Counted from the first letter of the stretch, positions 1-8,261 are shown. The stretch is 64,000 bases of DNA from Streptomyces rubiginosohelvolus (GCF_014649875.1 NZ_BMTW01000013.1:1-64000); one strand, 5' to 3'. Notes: generated by a model not told the origin, from the sequence alone. Translations and numbers: made by a program.

Positions 1-53
1 TTGCGGCGCAGCATGGTGGTGGTGTCGCGGGCGGCGAGGGTGAGGGAGCTCAT
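1..53 (-). CDS. ABC transporter permease, N-terminal fragment
   Basis: Only the first 17 codons are inside the window. The visible peptide begins MSSLTLAARDTTTMLRR, which resembles the cytoplasmic N-terminus of DrrB/ABC-2 type permeases. Its ATG overlaps the TGA of the preceding ATP-binding gene (ATGA), so the two are translationally coupled. The call as membrane partner of the exporter rests mainly on this context. Confidence 0.6.
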   Translation of the reverse strand, partial: MSSLTLAARDTTTMLRR

Positions 54-1033
54 CGGGCGTTCTCCTTGGGCTGGTTGGGCTGGGCGGGTACGGACGCGGG
101 GGCGGTGGCCGAGTCGGTGAGGGCGAAGAAAACGTCGTCCAGGTCGGGTGTGTGGACGGTGAGTTCGTCCGCCTCGACACCGGCGGTGTCCAACCGGTCG
201 AGGATGGAGCGCAGTTCGCGCTGACTGCCGTCGCTGGGGATGCGGAGCGACAGTGCCTCCTCGTCGAGGGCGGCCCCGGTCAGCGTGGCGGCGGCGGAGC
301 GATAGGCATCCGGGTCGGTGAAGCGGAGCTTGACGTGTCCGCCGGGGACGATCCGCTTGAGTTCTTCGGCGGTGCCCTCGGCGGCGATCTTTCCGTTGTT
401 GAGGACGGCGATGCGGTCGGCGAGTTCGTCGGCCTCTTCCAGGTACTGGGTGGTCAGGAAGACCGTCACACCGTCGGCGACCAGGCCGCGGATGATGCCC
501 CACATGGTGTGGCGGGAGCGGGGGTCGAGCCCGGTGGTCGGCTCGTCGAGGAAGATGATGCGGGGCCCGCCGACCAGGGTCATGGCGATGTCGAGGCGAC
601 GCTTCATGCCCCCGGAGTAGGTCGAGGCGGGCTTCTTCGCCGCCTCCACCAGGTCGAAGCGTTCGAGGAGTTCGGCGGTGACGCGTCGTCCTTCGGCCTT
701 GGGCAGGTGGTGGAGGTCGGCCATGAGGAGCATGTTCTCCTCGCCGGTGATCAGCCCGTCGACGGCGGAGAACTGCCCGGTGACGCCGATCGAGGCGCGG
801 ATCGCCTGCGCCTCGGTGGCGAGGTCGTGACCGCCGACGCGGATCTCGCCGGAGTCGGCGCCGGGTGAGACGAGGGTGGAGAGGATCTTGACGGCGGTGG
901 TCTTGCCCGCGCCGTTCGGGCCCAGTAGAGCGAAGACGGTGCCTGCCGGGACGGTCAGGTCGATACCGTCCAGGACGGTCTTGTCGCCGTACGACTTGCG
1001 CAGCCCGTTCGCCGCGATGGCCGGATGGGTCAT
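50..1033 (-). CDS. ABC exporter ATP-binding protein, DrrA/daunorubicin-resistance type
   Basis: The 327-residue cytoplasmic ATPase powers an ABC-2 type exporter. Walker A is GPNGAGKT (residues 38-45), the signature is YSGGMKRR (139-146) and Walker B is RIIFLDEP (158-165), followed by the TTQYLEEADELADR stretch typical of the DrrA family, with Gln in place of the usual H-loop His. A C-terminal regulatory domain of about 100 residues follows, as in DrrA. It overlaps the downstream permease gene by 4 bases and lies 40 bp after the DUF4097 gene, so the three form an operon. The substrate cannot be read from sequence; drug or lipid export is the family norm. Confidence 0.93.
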   Translation of the reverse strand: MTHPAIAANGLRKSYGDKTVLDGIDLTVPAGTVFALLGPNGAGKTTAVKILSTLVSPGADSGEIRVGGHDLATEAQAIRASIGVTGQFSAVDGLITGEENMLLMADLHHLPKAEGRRVTAELLERFDLVEAAKKPASTYSGGMKRRLDIAMTLVGGPRIIFLDEPTTGLDPRSRHTMWGIIRGLVADGVTVFLTTQYLEEADELADRIAVLNNGKIAAEGTAEELKRIVPGGHVKLRFTDPDAYRSAAATLTGAALDEEALSLRIPSDGSQRELRSILDRLDTAGVEADELTVHTPDLDDVFFALTDSATAPASVPAQPNQPKENAR

Positions 1034-1073
1034 GATCGTTGCTCCTTGAAGGGGTCGGTCGAAGGGGCCGGGG

Positions 1074-1739
1074 TCAGAGGCTGCGGGCGGTGATGTCGCC
1101 GAGGCCCGTGGTGGCGCGGATGGTGAGTTCGGCGGTGCCGTTGTTCTTCAGTGCGTTGCTGACGCGGCCGAGGGCGGTCTCGGCGTCCAGTGCGGCCGAG
1201 ACGCCGGCCGCGGCGGTGACCGAGATGTCGCCGGACTGGGTGCGCAGTACGGCCGTGCCGTGCGCGGCTTCGGCGATCCGGATGTCGCCCCGGGTGGTGC
1301 TGATGTCCGCGGGACCGCCCAGCCGGCCGATCTCGACGTCGCCCTCGATCGCGGTGAGGCGGACACCGGCCGCCTCGTCGATCTTGATCCGGCGGTAGCC
1401 GCCGTCGAAGGTCACCTCGCCGAGGCGTCCGACGGCGCGGAGTTCGGCGGCGTCCGAGCGCGCCTCGACGTGGGAACCGGCGGGCAGTTGGACGGTCACC
1501 TCGACGGAGCCGGAGGTGCCGAGGAGCCGGTTGCCGGCCGCCTGTGCCGTGACGCGCAGGACGCCCTCATCGTGGGTGACCTCGACCAGCTCGGCGGCCT
1601 TCACGTCCCGGCTCCGGGAGGCGTCGGTGGGCCGGACCTCGACCGTGGCGTCGGCCCGGTCGGCGGCGATGAACTGGATGCGTCCGGCGGGGATGTCGAG
1701 GACGGCGGTGACGGGGGCGGTGGTGGCGAACTTCTGCAT
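1074..1739 (-). CDS. DUF4097-family beta-strand repeat protein
   Basis: The 221-residue protein is built of short repeated beta strands with alternating G/D turns (GDVEIGRLGG, GDIRIAEAA, GDISVTAAAG), the pattern of the DUF4097 adhesin-like beta-solenoid. It has no signal peptide or membrane segment. The start at 1739 was chosen because AGGGAGAG lies 4-11 bases upstream; the open frame runs 17 codons further without a ribosome site. Streptomyces often place such genes with a DrrAB-type transporter and a GbsR/MarR-like regulator, as here. Its biochemical role is unknown; cytoplasmic sensing or envelope-stress association is only a guess. Confidence 0.85.
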   Translation of the reverse strand: MQKFATTAPVTAVLDIPAGRIQFIAADRADATVEVRPTDASRSRDVKAAELVEVTHDEGVLRVTAQAAGNRLLGTSGSVEVTVQLPAGSHVEARSDAAELRAVGRLGEVTFDGGYRRIKIDEAAGVRLTAIEGDVEIGRLGGPADISTTRGDIRIAEAAHGTAVLRTQSGDISVTAAAGVSAALDAETALGRVSNALKNNGTAELTIRATTGLGDITARSL

Positions 1740-1776
1740 CGTGCTCTCCCTGAGCTCGTTGTTTCCGATGAGGGAA

Positions 1777-1805
1777 AAGCTACGTTGCATTTACAGATCA
1801 CTCAA
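1777..1805 (-). promoter_or_regulatory. Promoter of the DUF4097-ABC operon
   Basis: On the minus strand TTGAGT (1805-1800) and TAGCTT (1782-1777) are separated by exactly 17 bp, a good vegetative promoter. The spacer contains ATGCAACG, an inverted copy of the GTTGC repeats that litter this intergenic region. A protein bound there would block polymerase, so repression by the divergent regulator is inferred. Confidence 0.55.
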
Positions 1806-1854
1806 CATGCTTGTTGCGATGAATGCGAGTTATTGCAGCTCAGGGTGGCAATTT

Positions 1855-1930
1855 CGTTGCAATGCTCCTCTGGCTTAACGCAACGTCAGACGGTGTTGCG
1901 TTGCAATGAAGTGAAACTGAACGCTATAGT
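1855..1930 (+). promoter_or_regulatory. Autoregulated promoter and operator repeats of the GbsR/MarR-like gene
   Basis: CGTTGCAATG occurs exactly at 1855-1864 and again at 1899-1908, 44 bp apart (about four helical turns), with an inverted AACGCAACG at 1877-1885 midway. A vegetative promoter fits on top: -35 TTGCAA at 1901-1906, an 18 bp spacer and -10 TATAGT at 1925-1930. The -35 is part of the second repeat. Autorepression by the downstream gene product is the natural inference. Confidence 0.6.
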
Positions 1931-1971
1931 CGGGGCTCCGTGGACCATGAAGGAGAACAAGGAGAACCGCG

Positions 1972-2721
1972 ATGCCGGGAGGCAGGCTCACTCAGCAGGA
2001 ACGTCAGCAGATCGCGCTGGGGCTGGCCGACGGCCTCGCCTACGCGGAGATCGCCAGACGCCTGGACCGTCCGACCTCGACGATCACGCGCGAGGTGATG
2101 CGCAACGGCGGCCCGACCGGCTACCGCGCCGATCTGGCCCACCGCGCCACCGAGCGCCGTGCGCACCGCCGGAAGCCGTCCGCCCCCCGCGAGCAGCAGG
2201 CGTCGGCGCAGCCCTACGGGCGCGACGCCGAGGCCGTGCGTGAGTTCGAGGAGGTGTATGCCGTCGCGATGATGGCGTCGGGCATGCCGTTGATGATGGG
2301 CCGGGTGCTGGCCTGCCTCACCATCTCCGACTCCGGCAGCCTCACCGCGCAGGAGCTCGCCCAGCGCCTCCAGGTCAGCCCGGCGTCCATCTCCAAGGCG
2401 ATCGCGTTCCTCGACAGCCAGGGCATGGTTCGCCGGGAGCGCGACGAGCGCCGCCGCGAGCGCTACATCGTCGACGACGAGATCTGGTACCAGGCGATGA
2501 TGGTCAGCGTGCGGTCCACCGCCCAGCTCGTCGAGACCACCCGGCAGGGCGTCGACGTGCTCGGTGCCGGCACTCCGGCCGCCGCCCGTCTGGAGGGCGT
2601 CGCCCGCTTCCTCGACTTCGTCTCCGAGGGGATGGCCCGCGCTGCGGAGCAGGCCCGCGACGTTCTCCGTACGTCGTCGGGTCCGCAGGACGCGGCCGAC
2701 CTGAAGCCGGACCGCGGGTAG
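1972..2721 (+). CDS. GbsR/MarR-like transcriptional regulator with IS30-type N-terminal HTH
   Basis: The 249-residue regulator carries two DNA-binding units. Residues 5-45 (LTQQERQQIALGLADGLAYA and following) match the HTH_38 helix-turn-helix known from IS30 transposases. Residues about 75-190 form a winged helix of the GbsR/MarR type (LTAQELAQRLQVSPASISKA, then a wing RRERDERRRERYIV). The start has GGAGAACCGCG upstream. It is divergent from the DUF4097-ABC operon across a repeat-rich promoter region and is the obvious candidate to control it. No transposase catalytic region is present, so the HTH_38 part is domesticated. Confidence 0.88.
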   Translation: MPGGRLTQQERQQIALGLADGLAYAEIARRLDRPTSTITREVMRNGGPTGYRADLAHRATERRAHRRKPSAPREQQASAQPYGRDAEAVREFEEVYAVAMMASGMPLMMGRVLACLTISDSGSLTAQELAQRLQVSPASISKAIAFLDSQGMVRRERDERRRERYIVDDEIWYQAMMVSVRSTAQLVETTRQGVDVLGAGTPAAARLEGVARFLDFVSEGMARAAEQARDVLRTSSGPQDAADLKPDRG

Positions 2722-2755
2722 GCGGCCCCGGCAGGGTCGCCTACCCGCGGTCCGG
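2707..2755. terminator. Bidirectional hairpin terminator overlapping a stop codon
   Basis: An 18-bp perfect inverted repeat (2707-2724 and 2738-2755, 13-base loop) lies between the converging regulator and SsgA-like genes. The left arm contains the TAG stop of the regulator (2719-2721). There is no U-tract, which is usual for Streptomyces terminators. Confidence 0.8.
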
Positions 2756-2763
2756 TTCGCTGC

Positions 2764-3267
2764 TCAGCCGTGGGCCGGCTGGGCGCCCCTCTCCTGCGTG
2801 GCGCCCTCTTCCTGCTGGGCGCTCTTGTCCGGGTGGGTGGTACGGGACGTGTCCGTGCGGGCGGTGCGGGGCGGCGTGTCCGGGCGGGTCGTGCGGGACG
2901 GCGGCTGCGGTGTGCGGTCCGCGTCCGGCGATGCCGCCGGTGTCTGCGTACGGGTCCGGGCGAGGAAGCGGATCAGCGTCCGGATCTCGAACTGGAACAC
3001 CTCGACCCCGTCCGTCGAATGCAGCTCCACGATCAGCTGCGTACGGCCGCAGGGCCAGACGCGGACCGCGCCGCGCTCGATCGGCGTGCGCAGGCCGCGT
3101 TCCAGGAGGTCGCGGCCGAACGCCCAGTCGGTGCCGTCGGGCAGTCCTATGTGGACGGTGCGCCGCTCGTCGGCCGGGTCGTAGCGCAGGTCGACGGGGA
3201 CCGGGCGGGTGAGGGGGCCATCGGTGATGAGCCGGGCGCGTGCGTGTTCTTCGATCACAGGGGACAT
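2764..3267 (-). CDS. SsgA-like sporulation/cell-division protein (SALP)
   Basis: The 167-residue cytoplasmic protein has the SALP core in residues 1-105: LTRPVPVDLRYDPADERR at the N-terminus, GTDWAFGRDLLERGL, VRVWPC and the closing VEVFQFEIRTLIRFLART. SALPs are unique to sporulating actinomycetes and control septum placement and peptidoglycan remodelling during sporulation. An unusual tail of about 60 residues rich in R, T, P and D follows; typical SALPs stop near 140 residues. The start at 3267 has AGGAGGAG 8 bases upstream. Location near cbi and PBP genes recalls S. coelicolor ssgE (SCO3158), but orthology is not established. Confidence 0.88.
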   Translation of the reverse strand: MSPVIEEHARARLITDGPLTRPVPVDLRYDPADERRTVHIGLPDGTDWAFGRDLLERGLRTPIERGAVRVWPCGRTQLIVELHSTDGVEVFQFEIRTLIRFLARTRTQTPAASPDADRTPQPPSRTTRPDTPPRTARTDTSRTTHPDKSAQQEEGATQERGAQPAHG

Positions 3268-3367
3268 AGGCCGGCTCCTCCTATATGTGTAGCTCTGCCC
3301 TCTAATGTCCCATATTTCGCAGGAGCGGCTCGGTGAGCGCGGATGTCCTCGTTCTGCCCTCGCTCTG

Positions 3368-3390
3368 CTCTTGCGCACAGTTCGCAAGAG
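3368..3390. promoter_or_regulatory. Palindromic operator candidate upstream of cbiM
   Basis: CTCTTGCG (3368-3375) and CGCAAGAG (3383-3390) form a perfect 8-bp inverted repeat with a 7-bp spacer, 95 bp before the cbiM start and 100 bp before the divergent SALP gene. The size and symmetry suit a dimeric repressor. A metal-responsive regulator is possible but no family consensus was recognised, and no cobalamin riboswitch B12-box was found in this leader. Confidence 0.45.
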
Positions 3391-3485
3391 AGCACTATTA
3401 TTGATGGGTTCATGACCCCGCCCGCGGGTCCGTGCCCGCGCGGACGCGGACACCGTGCGGAACCGCAGAAAGCGGAGTCTCTGTC

Positions 3486-4550
3486 ATGCATGTACCCGAT
3501 GGATTCATCGACGCACCTGTCTCCGTCGCCGCCGGGGTGTTCGCGGTCGGCGCGGTCGCCGTCAGCCTGCGGGGTGCGCGCCGTGAGCTTGACGAGCGCA
3601 CCGCCCCGCTCGCCGGTCTGGTGGCCGCCTTCATCTTCGCCGTGCAGATGCTCAACTTCCCGGTGGCCGCCGGTACCAGCGGCCACCTGATGGGAGGGGC
3701 ACTGGCCGCGATCCTTGTCGGGCCCTACACGGCCGTGCTCTGCCTGTCCGTGGTGCTGTTGCTCCAGGGCATCTTCTTCGCGGACGGAGGCCTCACCGCG
3801 CTCGGTGTGAACATCACCGTCATGGGCGTGGTCACCGTCGTCGTCGCGTACGCGGTGTTCCGCCTGCTCACCGGCCTCCTGCCGCGCACCCGCCGGTCCG
3901 CGACCGCCTCGGCGTTCGTCGCCGCGCTCGTCTCCGTGCCGACGTCGGCCGCCGCCTTCACGCTCCTCTACTGGATCGGCGGCACCACCGACATCCCGAT
4001 CGGCAAGGTCTTCACGGCCATGGTCGGCGTCCACGTCCTGATCGGCATCGGTGAAGCGGTCATCACGGCCCTGACGGTGGGCGCGGTTCTGGCCGTACGC
4101 CCCGACCTCGTCCACGGTGTCAGTGGAGTCGCCGCCCCGCTCAAGCTCCGGGTCGACGGCGAACTGGTCGACGCGCCCGCCGCCACCCGCGACCCCGAGC
4201 CGGCTCCCGCGCGCCGGTCGACCCGAGGTTTCTGGATCACCGGGCTGGTCTCGGCGTTCCTCCTCGCCGGGTTCGTCTCCTTCTACGCCTCCGCCAACCC
4301 GGACGGCCTGGAGCGGGTCGCGAGCGACCAGGGCTTCGACGAGAAGGTGGAGGAGCACGGCGCGGCCGACTCCCCGCTCGCCGATTACGGCGTCGGCGAC
4401 ATCGAGAACGCCCGGCTCTCCGGCGGCCTCGCCGGGGTGATCGGCGTCAGCGCCACCGTCGTCGTGGGCACCGGGGTGTTCTGGGTGGTCCGCCGCCGGA
4501 AGGAAGAGCCCGGCGAAGCACCCCGCGACCGCGACCACGAGAACGCCTGA
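3486..4550 (+). CDS. cbiM: Cobalt/nickel ECF transporter substrate-binding component CbiM with fused CbiN-like PDGLE domain
   Basis: The 354-residue membrane protein starts with MHVPDG, the invariant N-terminus whose amino group and His2 bind Co2+ or Ni2+ in CbiM/NikM. About seven membrane helices follow to residue 220. After a charged linker, one more helix leads into ANPDGLERVA, the PDGLE domain, and a last helix near 315-338, which replaces a separate CbiN. The start at 3486 is fixed by this motif. It heads cbiM-cbiQ-cbiO, with cbiQ beginning one base after its stop. Whether the metal is cobalt or nickel is not decided by sequence. Confidence 0.93.
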   Translation: MHVPDGFIDAPVSVAAGVFAVGAVAVSLRGARRELDERTAPLAGLVAAFIFAVQMLNFPVAAGTSGHLMGGALAAILVGPYTAVLCLSVVLLLQGIFFADGGLTALGVNITVMGVVTVVVAYAVFRLLTGLLPRTRRSATASAFVAALVSVPTSAAAFTLLYWIGGTTDIPIGKVFTAMVGVHVLIGIGEAVITALTVGAVLAVRPDLVHGVSGVAAPLKLRVDGELVDAPAATRDPEPAPARRSTRGFWITGLVSAFLLAGFVSFYASANPDGLERVASDQGFDEKVEEHGAADSPLADYGVGDIENARLSGGLAGVIGVSATVVVGTGVFWVVRRRKEEPGEAPRDRDHENA

Positions 4551-4551
4551 C

Positions 4552-5313
4552 ATGGGTGCGGGCCACGCCCACACGCTCTACCGGCACGGACACTCGCCGG
4601 TCCACGGGCTGCCCCCGCACTGCAAACTCGTCGCCGTCTTCTGCTTCGTGCTCGTGGTCGTCTGCACCCCGCGCGAGGCGATGTGGGCCTTCGGCCTGTA
4701 CGCGGCGCTGCTCGCCGGCGTCGCCGCCGTGGCCCGGATCCCTGCCGGCTTCCTGCTGAAACGGCTCGTCGTCGAGGTGCCGTTCGTCGCGTTCGCCCTG
4801 CTCATGCCGTTCGTGGTGCCGGGCGAGCAGACGGCCGTCCTCGGCGTCTCCGTCAGCGTCCCCGGCCTCTGGGGCGCGTGGAACGTGCTGGCCAAGGCCA
4901 CCCTCGGCGTCGCCGCCTCGGTGCTCCTGGCCTCCACCACCGAACTGCGCGCCGTTCTGCTCGGCCTCCAGCGTCTGAAGCTGCCGCCGCTGCTCGTGCA
5001 GATCGCCTCGTTCATGATCCGGTACGGGGACGTCGTCACCGACGAGATGCGGCGCATGGCGATCGCCCGCCGCTCCCGGGGCTTCGAGGCGCGCGGCGTA
5101 CAGCAGTGGCGGGTGCTCGCCGCCTCGGCGGGGGCCCTGTTCATCCGCTCCTACGAACGCGGCGAACGCGTCCACCTCGCCATGGTGAGCCGGGGGTACG
5201 CGGGCACGATGCCGGTGATCGACGAGGTGACGGCGGACCGGACGCAATGGGCGTACGCGGCGACGCTCCCCGTGCTCGCGCTCGCGGTCTGTCTGCTGGG
5301 ATGGACCCTGTGA
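4552..5313 (+). CDS. cbiQ: ECF transporter transmembrane component CbiQ
   Basis: The 253-residue integral membrane protein is the T component that couples the metal-binding subunit to the ATPase. It has paired N-terminal helices (about 28-66), further helices around 75-90 and 102-130, and a cytoplasmic coupling region with RRMAIARRSRGF, the conserved A-R-x-x-R-G motif of T components. The C-terminal helix is at about 232-251. It begins one base after cbiM stops, and cbiO starts inside its 3' end. Confidence 0.92.
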   Translation: MGAGHAHTLYRHGHSPVHGLPPHCKLVAVFCFVLVVVCTPREAMWAFGLYAALLAGVAAVARIPAGFLLKRLVVEVPFVAFALLMPFVVPGEQTAVLGVSVSVPGLWGAWNVLAKATLGVAASVLLASTTELRAVLLGLQRLKLPPLLVQIASFMIRYGDVVTDEMRRMAIARRSRGFEARGVQQWRVLAASAGALFIRSYERGERVHLAMVSRGYAGTMPVIDEVTADRTQWAYAATLPVLALAVCLLGWTL

Positions 5314-6128
5314 CCGTTTCCCCGAACTCCCCGAACTCCCCGGATTCCCCGGACTCCCCGAAGGACGCAGAGGCCGTCGCCCCGTCGCTCGAAGTCAGCG
5401 GCCTTGCCTACGCCTACCCCGACGGCCACCAGGCCCTCTTCGGGGTGAACCTGACCGTCGGACGCGGCGAACGCGTCGCGCTCCTCGGCCCCAACGGCGC
5501 GGGCAAGACCACGCTCGTCCTGCACCTCAACGGCATCCTGGAGGCGGGCTCCGGCACGGTCCGCGTCGCCGGGCTCCCGGTCGCCAAGCGGAATCTGGCC
5601 GAGATCCGCCGCCGGGTCGGCATCGTGTTCCAGGACCCGGACGACCAGCTGTTCATGCCCACGGTCCGCGAGGACGTCGCCTTCGGGCCCGCCTCCGCCG
5701 GGCTGCGCGGACCGGAGCTGGAGGAACGCATCCTGCGGGCGTTGAAGCAGGTCGGCATGGAGGAGTACGCGGCCCGCCCGCCGCACCACCTCTCCTTCGG
5801 GCAGCGTCGCCGGGTCGCCGTGGCCACCGTCCTCGCGATGGACCCGGAGATCCTCGTCCTGGACGAACCCTCGTCCAACCTGGACCCGGCCTCCCGCCGT
5901 GAACTGGCCGATATTCTGCGGTCCTTGGACATCACGGTGCTGATGGTCACCCACGATCTGCCGTACGCCCTGGAGCTCTGCCCGCGCGCGGTCATCCTCA
6001 GCGAGGGCGTCATCGCCGCCGACGACCGTACGCAGGACCTCCTGCGGGACGAGGAGCTGATGCGCTCCCACCGGCTGGAGCTGCCGTTCGGCTTCGACCC
6101 GGGAGCCGTCGACATTCCGGCACCGTAA
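5301..6128 (+). CDS. cbiO: ECF transporter ATP-binding protein CbiO
   Basis: The ATPase of about 275 residues energises the cobalt/nickel transporter. It shows Walker A GPNGAGKTT, the Q-loop FQDPDDQLFMPTVREDVAFGP typical of ECF A components, signature LSFGQRRR, Walker B ILVLDEPSSNLDP and switch His in VTHDL. The N-terminus is an S/P/N-rich stretch of about 20 residues made by near-repeats of CCCCGAACTC. Two in-frame starts are possible: ATG 5301, or GTG 5310, which would give a GTGA overlap with cbiQ; the second is equally plausible. Confidence 0.92.
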   Translation: MDPVTVSPNSPNSPDSPDSPKDAEAVAPSLEVSGLAYAYPDGHQALFGVNLTVGRGERVALLGPNGAGKTTLVLHLNGILEAGSGTVRVAGLPVAKRNLAEIRRRVGIVFQDPDDQLFMPTVREDVAFGPASAGLRGPELEERILRALKQVGMEEYAARPPHHLSFGQRRRVAVATVLAMDPEILVLDEPSSNLDPASRRELADILRSLDITVLMVTHDLPYALELCPRAVILSEGVIAADDRTQDLLRDEELMRSHRLELPFGFDPGAVDIPAP

Positions 6129-6201
6129 ACAGATGGTGACAGCCCGGTGGTGACGGAGACCCGCTCCCCGAACACCCCGCCGGGACGTGCACCATGGGGG
6201 G

Positions 6202-7467
6202 ATGAGCGGGAGCGCGGGAGTGAGCACGACGGGTACGGGCGCGGGAGCGGAAGCGGAATCCGGCACGGGGGCAGCCGTGACCGCGAGCGCGGACAGGGCC
6301 GTGGACGTGCGGGGCACGGTGGCCCCCGGGTACGAACCGGTCGCGGACGCCTTCGTCCGCAACTTCGAGCAGCGCGGCGAGCGGGGCGCGGCCGTCGCCG
6401 TCTACCGCCACGGGCGCAAGGTCGTCGACCTCTGGGCCGGTACGAGAGACGTGGACGGCACCGAACCGTGGGCCGTCGACACCGTCCAGATCGTCCGCTC
6501 GGCCGGCAAGGGCATCGCCGCCGCCGTCCCGCTCCTCCTCCACCAGCGCGGGCAGGTGGACCTGGACGCCCCGGTCTCCACCTACTGGCCGGAGTTCAAG
6601 GCGGCCGGCAAGGAACGCGTCCTCGTCCGCGACCTCCTCGCCCACCGGGCCGGGGTCCCGGCCCTGGACCGCACCCTCACCCCCGCCGAGGCCGCCGACG
6701 GGGTCTCCGGACCGGCGGCCGTGGCGGCGCAGCACCCGCAGTGGGAGCCCGGCACCGACCACGGCTACCACGCGCAGACCTACAGCTGGCTGATCGGCGA
6801 ACTGGTCCGCCGCGCCACGGGCCGCACCATCGGCCGCTGGATCGCCGAGGAGATCGCCCGCCCGCTCGGCCTCGACTTCTGGTTCGGGCTCCCCGCCGAC
6901 GAGGCCCACCGCATCGGCCGTATCGGCCCCGTGGAGCCCCCGGCCGCGGCCGGCGCGTCGGGCGCCCTGCGCGTACGACCCAAACGCTCCGTCGTCGAGG
7001 CGTACAACGACCCGGAGTCGCTGACCCGGCGGGCGTTCGGCGCGATCGACCCGTTCCCCGACGAGAACGACCCCGCCTACCGCGCGGCCGAACTCCCCGC
7101 CTCGGGCGGCATCGCGACCGCCCGGGGCCTGGCCCGCTGCTACGCCGCGATGATCGGCCCCGTCGACGGCCACCGCCGCCTGTTCGCCCCCGCCACGCTC
7201 ACCCTGGCCCGCACGGAGGAGTCGGCGGGCCCGGACCGGGTCCTGGTCGTCAACACCCGTTTCGGGCTCGGCTACATGCTGCACGGCCCGGCCTCCCCGC
7301 TGCTGGGCCCTGGCTCGTTCGGCCACCCGGGCCGCGGCGGCTCCCTCGGCTTCGCCGACCCCGAGTCCGGCATCGCGCTCGGCTACGTCACCAACGGCCT
7401 CCAGAAGGGAGTCACCGCCGACCCCCGTGCCCAGGCGCTGGTCAGAGCAGTACGGTCAGCCCTATGA
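6202..7467 (+). CDS. Serine hydrolase of the beta-lactamase/EstB esterase family
   Basis: The 421-residue protein has the class C beta-lactamase/penicillin-binding fold used by esterases. The nucleophile motif S-x-x-K is SAGK at residues 100-103, the second motif is around Tyr189 (HGYHAQTYSW), and the closing region has FGHPGRGGSLGFADP near 375. A Gly/Ala/Thr-rich N-terminus of about 40 residues is probably disordered; no export signal is visible, so it acts in the cytoplasm as EstB-type enzymes do. ATG 6202 is chosen over GTG 6187; both have poor ribosome sites. It overlaps the SDR gene by ATGA. The substrate is unknown. Confidence 0.85.
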   Translation: MSGSAGVSTTGTGAGAEAESGTGAAVTASADRAVDVRGTVAPGYEPVADAFVRNFEQRGERGAAVAVYRHGRKVVDLWAGTRDVDGTEPWAVDTVQIVRSAGKGIAAAVPLLLHQRGQVDLDAPVSTYWPEFKAAGKERVLVRDLLAHRAGVPALDRTLTPAEAADGVSGPAAVAAQHPQWEPGTDHGYHAQTYSWLIGELVRRATGRTIGRWIAEEIARPLGLDFWFGLPADEAHRIGRIGPVEPPAAAGASGALRVRPKRSVVEAYNDPESLTRRAFGAIDPFPDENDPAYRAAELPASGGIATARGLARCYAAMIGPVDGHRRLFAPATLTLARTEESAGPDRVLVVNTRFGLGYMLHGPASPLLGPGSFGHPGRGGSLGFADPESGIALGYVTNGLQKGVTADPRAQALVRAVRSAL

Positions 7468-8261
7468 CACCTGTGACACCTGCCCGCTTCGCCGGCTACA
7501 GCATTCTGATCACCGCCGCAGGCCAGGGCATCGGCGCGGCAACGGCCCACCGCCTGGCGGCGGAAGGGGCCTCGGTCCTCGTCACGGATCTGGACGCGCA
7601 GCGCGCGTCCGACACGGCGGCGGCGATACGCGAGGCGGGCGGCACCGCCGACTCACTGGCCTGCGACGTGGCCGACCGGACGGCGGTGGAGGCGGCGGTG
7701 GCGTACGCGGTCGAGACCTTCGGCCGGCTCGACGTCCTGGTCAACAACGCGTACGCGGCGAGCGAGGACGCCGAGCTCTTCGAGGACGTGCCGGACGAGC
7801 AGTGGGAACGCGACCTGGACATCACGCTCTCCGGCCCGTTCCGCTGCGCCCGCGCCGCCCTGCCGCACCTGGTCGCCTCGGGCCGGGGCGCGATCGTCAC
7901 CATCGGCTCGGTCAACGGTGAACAGGACTTCGGCGGCCACGCGTACAGCGCCGCGAAGGCGGGCCTGGCCAGCCTGACCCGCACACTGGCGGGCCACGCC
8001 GGACCGCGCGGGGTACGGGTCAACCTGGTCGCCCCCGGCACGATCCGCACCGACGCCTGGGCGGGCCGCGACGCGGAGTTGGCCCGGGCGGCGGCCCTCT
8101 ACCCGCTGGGCCGGATCGGCACCCCCGAGGACATCGCCTCGGCCGTGGCCTTCCTCGCCTCGTCCGACGCGTCGTGGATCACCGGGACGACGCTGCGCGT
8201 GGACGGCGGGATCCTCGCGGTGAACACGGGCTTCCGGCAGGCGATGGCGCAGCAGCCGTAA
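7464..8261 (+). CDS. Short-chain dehydrogenase/reductase
   Basis: The 265-residue classical SDR has the cofactor loop TAAGQGIG (17-24, with Ala for the first Gly), NNAY at 94-97, catalytic Ser149, Tyr161 and Lys165 (YSAAK), and the C-terminal GTTLRVDGG. The acidic residue after beta-2 (VTDLD) favours NAD(H). Its ATG overlaps the stop of the serine hydrolase gene, so the two are coupled and may act on one metabolite. The substrate cannot be predicted. Confidence 0.9.
   Translation: MTPVTPARFAGYSILITAAGQGIGAATAHRLAAEGASVLVTDLDAQRASDTAAAIREAGGTADSLACDVADRTAVEAAVAYAVETFGRLDVLVNNAYAASEDAELFEDVPDEQWERDLDITLSGPFRCARAALPHLVASGRGAIVTIGSVNGEQDFGGHAYSAAKAGLASLTRTLAGHAGPRGVRVNLVAPGTIRTDAWAGRDAELARAAALYPLGRIGTPEDIASAVAFLASSDASWITGTTLRVDGGILAVNTGFRQAMAQQP

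Noticed and set aside
1972..2106. IS30 transposase remnant suggested by the HTH_38 domain
   Set aside because: The domain is continuous with an intact GbsR/MarR-type regulator. No catalytic DDE region or terminal repeats exist nearby.
3268..3485. Possible cobalamin riboswitch before cbiM
   Set aside because: No GCCACTG B12-box or aptamer core was found in the leader.
6147..8261. 704-codon frame that seems to fuse the hydrolase region to the SDR
   Set aside because: Only its C-terminal 265 codons are real SDR sequence; the rest is an Arg/Pro/Gly shadow of the serine hydrolase gene.
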